From NCBI GenBank assembly GCA_036785705.1, contig JAWUZG010000084.1, positions 5,825,001-5,889,000 of the forward strand: 64,000 bases of DNA, in the 5' to 3' direction. Positions 59,378 through 64,000 of this stretch are shown here, in pieces. Both the position numbers and the translations under genes were made by a program. The first letter of the stretch is position 1. Each line of letters starts with the position of its first letter. The notes beneath the pieces were generated by a model. That model saw only the letters and a list, made by a program, of their open reading frames with translations. It was not told the origin of the DNA and made no database searches. Source of the stretch: Acanthornis magna. Its lineage: Eukaryota; Chordata; Aves; Passeriformes; Acanthizidae.

Positions 59378-59473
59378 CTGCAGAATTCCCTGAAAAGTGA
59401 TTTGTGCCTTGATCAAGGGCCAGACACAGAGAATATACCAATCATGTATATCTGCCATGGAATGACACCACAG
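59378..59473 (+). CDS. GALNT18: GALNT18 exon F (start of ricin-type lectin domain)
   Basis: This 96-bp exon is in phase 0 at both ends, between acceptor tgtttattttag and donor gttagt at 59474. It encodes 32 residues, beginning LQNSLKSDLCLDQGPDTENI and ending YICHGMTPQ. The CLD motif followed by a C-H-G-x-x-x-Q segment is the first (alpha) repeat of the C-terminal R-type lectin domain, which in GALNTs guides the enzyme to already glycosylated substrates. The next exon, which should carry the rest of the lectin domain, is not found before the window ends. Confidence 0.92.
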
Positions 59474-62400
59474 GTTAGTTTGTCTAATGATCTCTGATTT
59501 TGCTGCTGCTCTTAGCAGATTGTGTAGGAGGAACCATCTTGTACCTGTCATTGTTTTTCTGCAACAATCCCTCGATAAGATGTTTAGTGGCTCTTTTATA
59601 GAAAGACAGAACATTATTTCTGCTGTAAATTGAGAAGCACTGCTGTATTAACGCTTTGACAAGGAAGTTGATTTATTCATTTTGAAAGAATTTAAGGAAT
59701 ATGAGAGTCAGCACTGGCCCAGATTTGCTGAGAAAAGCTTTCATTTCTGATCCTTAACTGCGCATGTCATATGAATGAATCAATGCATTTTAAAACATTT
59801 TGCATACACACATAGTTTATTTGCATATACTCACAGTTTATTTATGCATTCTCTGAAGCAACATGGTTTTTTGCTTTATATATTTACTGTGTCATTTCCA
59901 CAAATCTGAAATGTACAACCACCTTCTTTACACTATACAGCTGTGTCAGATTCCAAACCCTATTCTTGTGAAAACCCCTCTTCTAAAGCTGTTTTTTTTC
60001 CTCTGCTGTTGCCCTGTTACTCTTGTATTTACCAAAGACTCAAATTACCAAAACCTTTCCATTTTCTTACATAACAGCTGGATTTACTAACTTGGCAGAC
60101 AAGAGGGGTAAGACATGTCTCCCCAGCTAAGTACACGGGCTTTAGTGAAAGTGTTTCGAGGCAAACCTGGACAGGAAAAATAATATTGCATGGCCTAGAA
60201 CATGCTTGTCAATGACAGATGTGCAGATTATTTAACCTTAAAAGTAACATATGCAAAAATTACATAAAAGAAATTATATACGTGTGGGAGTGATTGGAGA
60301 AACTGAAAAATCCCTCCAATTTGAATATTTTTTTTTACCTGACTACCTTTTATATTTGCTTTCTCGAAAGGACCCTATAATGCTCCACCCTCTGAAATGT
60401 GATTTTTACCCAGGAATTGTCAGTTACCTGATTTGGCTATACAGCAAATGAATCCTCACAGTATCTCAGAAGTAAGCACAGAGCAGCAGGGTGGTCTTGT
60501 CCGCTGTGCCTGTACCTCAAAGTGAAGTGGAGACATGAATTTGGTGAGCTGCAGATATGGTTCTGTGCTTCCCTGCCAAGCAGCTCGTGCTGAAACTCTC
60601 TTCTACACTGGCTCCTTTGTTGAGAACGTTTAATATTGATCACTAGTGGCATTGTGCTTCAGCAAATTATGAATGATGAAGCCAGAAATATCTGAAAATC
60701 CCATCCATCAGACTCACTCACTGCATGGGCTGTGCCTTATTTGTCACATAATTATGTGGGAACCACAGTTTGCCTGCAGGAGGTTTTCCAGACAGTCCTC
60801 AGTGTTTCCAAAGGAACTGTGTGATTCACCCCTGAGCCAGAGCCATTATCCCTCATCCTCTGGGAGGGCACCATAACTCTCGTGGCACATCATCTGTGAG
60901 AACAGCACACTGCAGGCATGCCTGCAAATTCCAATTAGAAATTTTAATTATCGTTGAGAGACAAACAGCAATAACAAAAGTCACTTCAATTAGCACAGTT
61001 GGTATTCACCAGATAAAGAACTACCTTTGAATGTTAGCTCAAGTCCTGTACAAATGAAATTGCAGCAAAGAAATGACAGATGGGAAAGAGGCAAGGGAAA
61101 CTTTTCTTGACAAGATTCTGACCCTTCATAATTAAAATGAAAATGTTGTGTCTCCTTCCTGGTACTATGTATTTAATTTTGTAACTAATGTCAAAAACAA
61201 CATCCAAAAAGGTGGGTAAATGCCAGTAATGAGTGAGAGTTTTTTCAAAAGAGAATTAGACTTTCTCTGTGTTAGGGATTATAGTATTAAGAGGGAAAGA
61301 ACTAACATCACTCAGCATACTTCTGTGAGATTTCCATTGCAATGCTGCATCTCTTGCTTAAGCAGAGCTCCAGCCCAGCCATGTATGTTTTCTTTGGGAA
61401 ACGTTGGAAACGTTGGAAATGTTGGAAATACTTGTATAAAGATTCCTTTTAATCTTGGTGATCTTTCTAGTAACAACAATAGTTGCTGGTAAGATGTTAA
61501 TTTTATTCTACTAGTGGTGCAGTGCTATATAAAAGGGAATGTTTTGCCCACCTGGCAGTCCTTACCAAATTAGATTAGTGCCCTGAGCCAGGACTGTCTG
61601 TATGAGTGTCTGGCTGTTGCTGTTCTTAGCTCAGGTGCAAAGTTTTCCTGTTGCAGCTATTCCATGTACAGTTTTATTGCTGCTGCCACTTGGCACACTT
61701 GCATCTCGATGTGCAATAAAGTATCTGACTGCCAGGAACCACGCCCTCATACAGGGTTAAGTTGCTGTTCCTAGTTACTACTACAGCCCTCTTCTAAATT
61801 GGATAACTTCCTTTCCCCCTCCCAAAACCCCCTGCTTTCAGATGTTTTTCAGTTTCATCTTTTTGCGTGAGAAATGGCTTAGATGAGGTGTTTGACATCA
61901 AGGAGCAATTTTACTTCTGTACTACTGTAGGTGCATCTACAATTTCCTTTTAATATGCTTTATATAGGAAGGAAATAATTGAAGTCAACAGAAAGGGAAC
62001 TGCATACCTGACATTAAAATTCCATGCTCCATTTTTTTCCAGACAGTATCAAAAACATCATGTGTAGTTTCATAATTAAAAGCAGTAGAAAATGGCAAGG
62101 ACATATCCTCAAATATTGCTATGAAATTATCAGAAATAATTTTCCCTGTAGTATTTCAGTTTCCTTTTAAATGGAATTAGGATTAGTGATGGTAAGACTT
62201 CTGTGATTCAGATCTCCCAACCTTTCAGCAACCCACTCTGTGTCTACTGTAACTAACATGGGCATATTCACAGTTCGTTCCTGCAAGTATCTTGGGGTAC
62301 TTTATAACTGTGTTTATTTGCTATTTCCATTCTACAAACAGAGGAACCGATGCAAATCTTATGTGTGGTTAAATAGTAAGACAGAATGGAAAATCAAAAT

Positions 62401-64000
62401 ATAATCTGTCCATTTCTGTAGTCCTCTGATCCTACTAATGTGACATAATTCCTCACAGCAGGGTGTTTGACTTGGCCTGAAAAGACAGAAGGCACTTGAA
62501 AAACTAGAATCTGTGATTAGGTGTGTTCTCTACCCTCCCTCTGTCTTCACAGGGTGCCTTCCAGGGCAGCTGTATTTTCTCCTGGTCCCCAGGAGACTGG
62601 ACACTTCAGGAGTCAGGATACCATTTACTGAGTAGAGCACCTTAAATGTTCGACCAGTGGTACAAACAAATGGGGTGATGATCCTGCAATGCATTCCCAT
62701 AAATTTAAGGGCGGAATTGTTATTCCCTTTATCTATAGTAAGAACAAATTCATTGCAAAGTGCTGCCCAGATAATTTGAGATTCTGTTGCAAGGTTCCTT
62801 GTCTAAGTGGTAGCATCTGAACAGCGTGGCTGCCCGGGTAGCTCATCCTCCCCTGGTTCTCTTGCTGAAGGGTATTGCTCCCTGAGTATCCCATCTTTCC
62901 ATTCCTGCCCAAACAGACACTCTCTGCCCAAAACAGCACTGCCATCACTGCTCCATCTGTACAGAAACACACAGAGTGTTGGCATAACTCCCCAGACTCA
63001 GCAGGAACATCCTCATCACACCTGAGCATCTGCTGCTGCTTCTCCAGCCACCCTGGGTACCAGGCAGCTGTTAGATGTGCTCAAACCGAGGCCATCAGGT
63101 GGGTTTGGTACCTTTGGTGTGCTGGTGGTCAACTGTAAGGGGCTTTTGGTGTCTGTGTCAGCCTGGCACATCAAGCCTCTCCTGCTGTGCTGCTGCTCAG
63201 CACAGCTGAACAAACCTGGCTTCTGCAACTATTGAAACAGCCAACATAGTGAATGCAGCATGGTAAAATAGTTAACTGCACGAGTTAAACCAGGCTCCTA
63301 CCACACTGTTAGTACTGGTACAAATCATGTTGCTTTAACCACGTAAGAACAGCTCAGAGGTAAAACACAACACTTCCCCATCAGTGGGATGATAAAGGGA
63401 ATCAGAAAAACTGGGAGATGAGGTGGATTGGCAGTGAGAGGAGATAAATGTGAAGGCAGAAGAATAGTACTGGAAAAACAGGACATACAATATAAAGGTG
63501 CTGTGAGGCTCTGAGGGTTTTGCTGGGCTTTTTGAAAGTGGTTCTTGCAGAAAAGGACAAAGGTACTGCTCTAATTCCTGAACTTGTTGAAGAAAAGCAA
63601 CAAGTCAGTCACATGTTTAGGCCTCAAATGATCTCTTTCTGGCTGTGCCCCTGTTTTGCATGGAAAAGATGGTTGTTTGTAGTTGCAGTAAATATATGCC
63701 CCAGGACTGACTGCATTCCCTTCCTAATTCTGGGATCTGCCTGAGGCTGGATGTTTGTTGTTGTTGAAAACTGCTGTTTAACCAGGCCTGTAATCTTGAA
63801 GGCAGGCTGATGACAGCATGTCACTTGCATTTAAACTGCTCCTGAGTGATAGTTTAGAAAAGTCTTTTATGGGAATGAAATACCACATTATTAGAGACTT
63901 TATAATATAATAAATAAGTACCACCAATCAATGAAGTGATATTCTAAGTACAGATTTACCTTGAAAAGTGCTTGTGACTGAAGGGATAATGGGCAGTTCT
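59474..64000 (+). other. GALNT18 intron after exon F (partial)
   Basis: At least 4.5 kb of intron. It contains a short tandem of GTTGGAAAC-like units at 61397-61431 and otherwise AT-rich sequence. Around 62700-63240 the GC content rises and open frames of up to 98 codons occur on both strands, but none has a recognisable domain or splice-flanked exon. The next lectin exon was not seen. Confidence 0.75.
61397..61431. repeat. Short tandem of GTTGGAAAC-type units
   Basis: Three to four head-to-tail copies of a 9-base unit (GTTGGAAAC, GTTGGAAAT). A small, probably neutral tandem repeat. Confidence 0.75.

Noticed and set aside
31837..59473. Assignment of the host gene to GALNT17 or GALNT9
   Set aside because: These relatives share the Y-subfamily marks, but the EIEEYP, LWCRYLNPP, TEDLTAHVRRNALRV and IMYICHGMTPQ segments fit my recollection of GALNT18 better. 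An alignment would settle it.
62733..63228. Cluster of short frames on both strands in a slightly GC-richer stretch
   Set aside because: Overlapping frames on both strands and no motif. It was considered as the missing lectin exon of GALNT18 but lacks the QxW/CLD-type residues.

Overview
The window looks like vertebrate nuclear DNA, most probably from a bird and perhaps a songbird (the last step is inference). The only host gene is split into short exons with GT/AG borders, in long AT-rich introns. The repeats are CR1-type LINE 3' ends and avian-style ERV LTRs. No bacterial operon, tRNA, rRNA or CRISPR array is visible.

Host gene: six consecutive internal exons on the + strand (31837-32020, 32883-33080, 35875-35989, 50643-50828, 54698-54835, 59378-59473) join in phase and encode about 240 residues of a polypeptide N-acetylgalactosaminyltransferase. 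They run from the second half of the GT-A catalytic domain, including the DxH metal site, to the first part of the C-terminal ricin-type lectin domain. The best fit by recognition is GALNT18. Upstream and downstream exons lie outside the window. Everything else is intron.

Upstream intron (1-31836): its main content is a complete 7.39 kb ERV on the minus strand (10240-17626). It has two 973-bp LTRs with no difference I can see, a 5-bp target duplication (CATAT), a tRNA-Lys-type primer site, open gag and pol frames, and no env. Gag and pol share one reading frame and are separated by a single TAG. Gag is odd: it starts with a multi-span hydrophobic domain, followed by eight 7-residue repeats, and has no CCHC zinc knuckle. 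This recent element is the most interesting object in the window. The same intron holds a 1388-bp solo LTR (22069-23456, duplication ACAGT), an LTR-like GC-rich insert flanked by 43-bp direct repeats (26528-27220), and CR1 fragments.

Remaining introns: a short class II-like solo LTR (40116-40378), a probable LTR fragment (40637-40880), a GT-rich minisatellite (45521-45800), several CR1 copies and two near-perfect hairpins. The rest is AT-rich sequence in which I see no gene.
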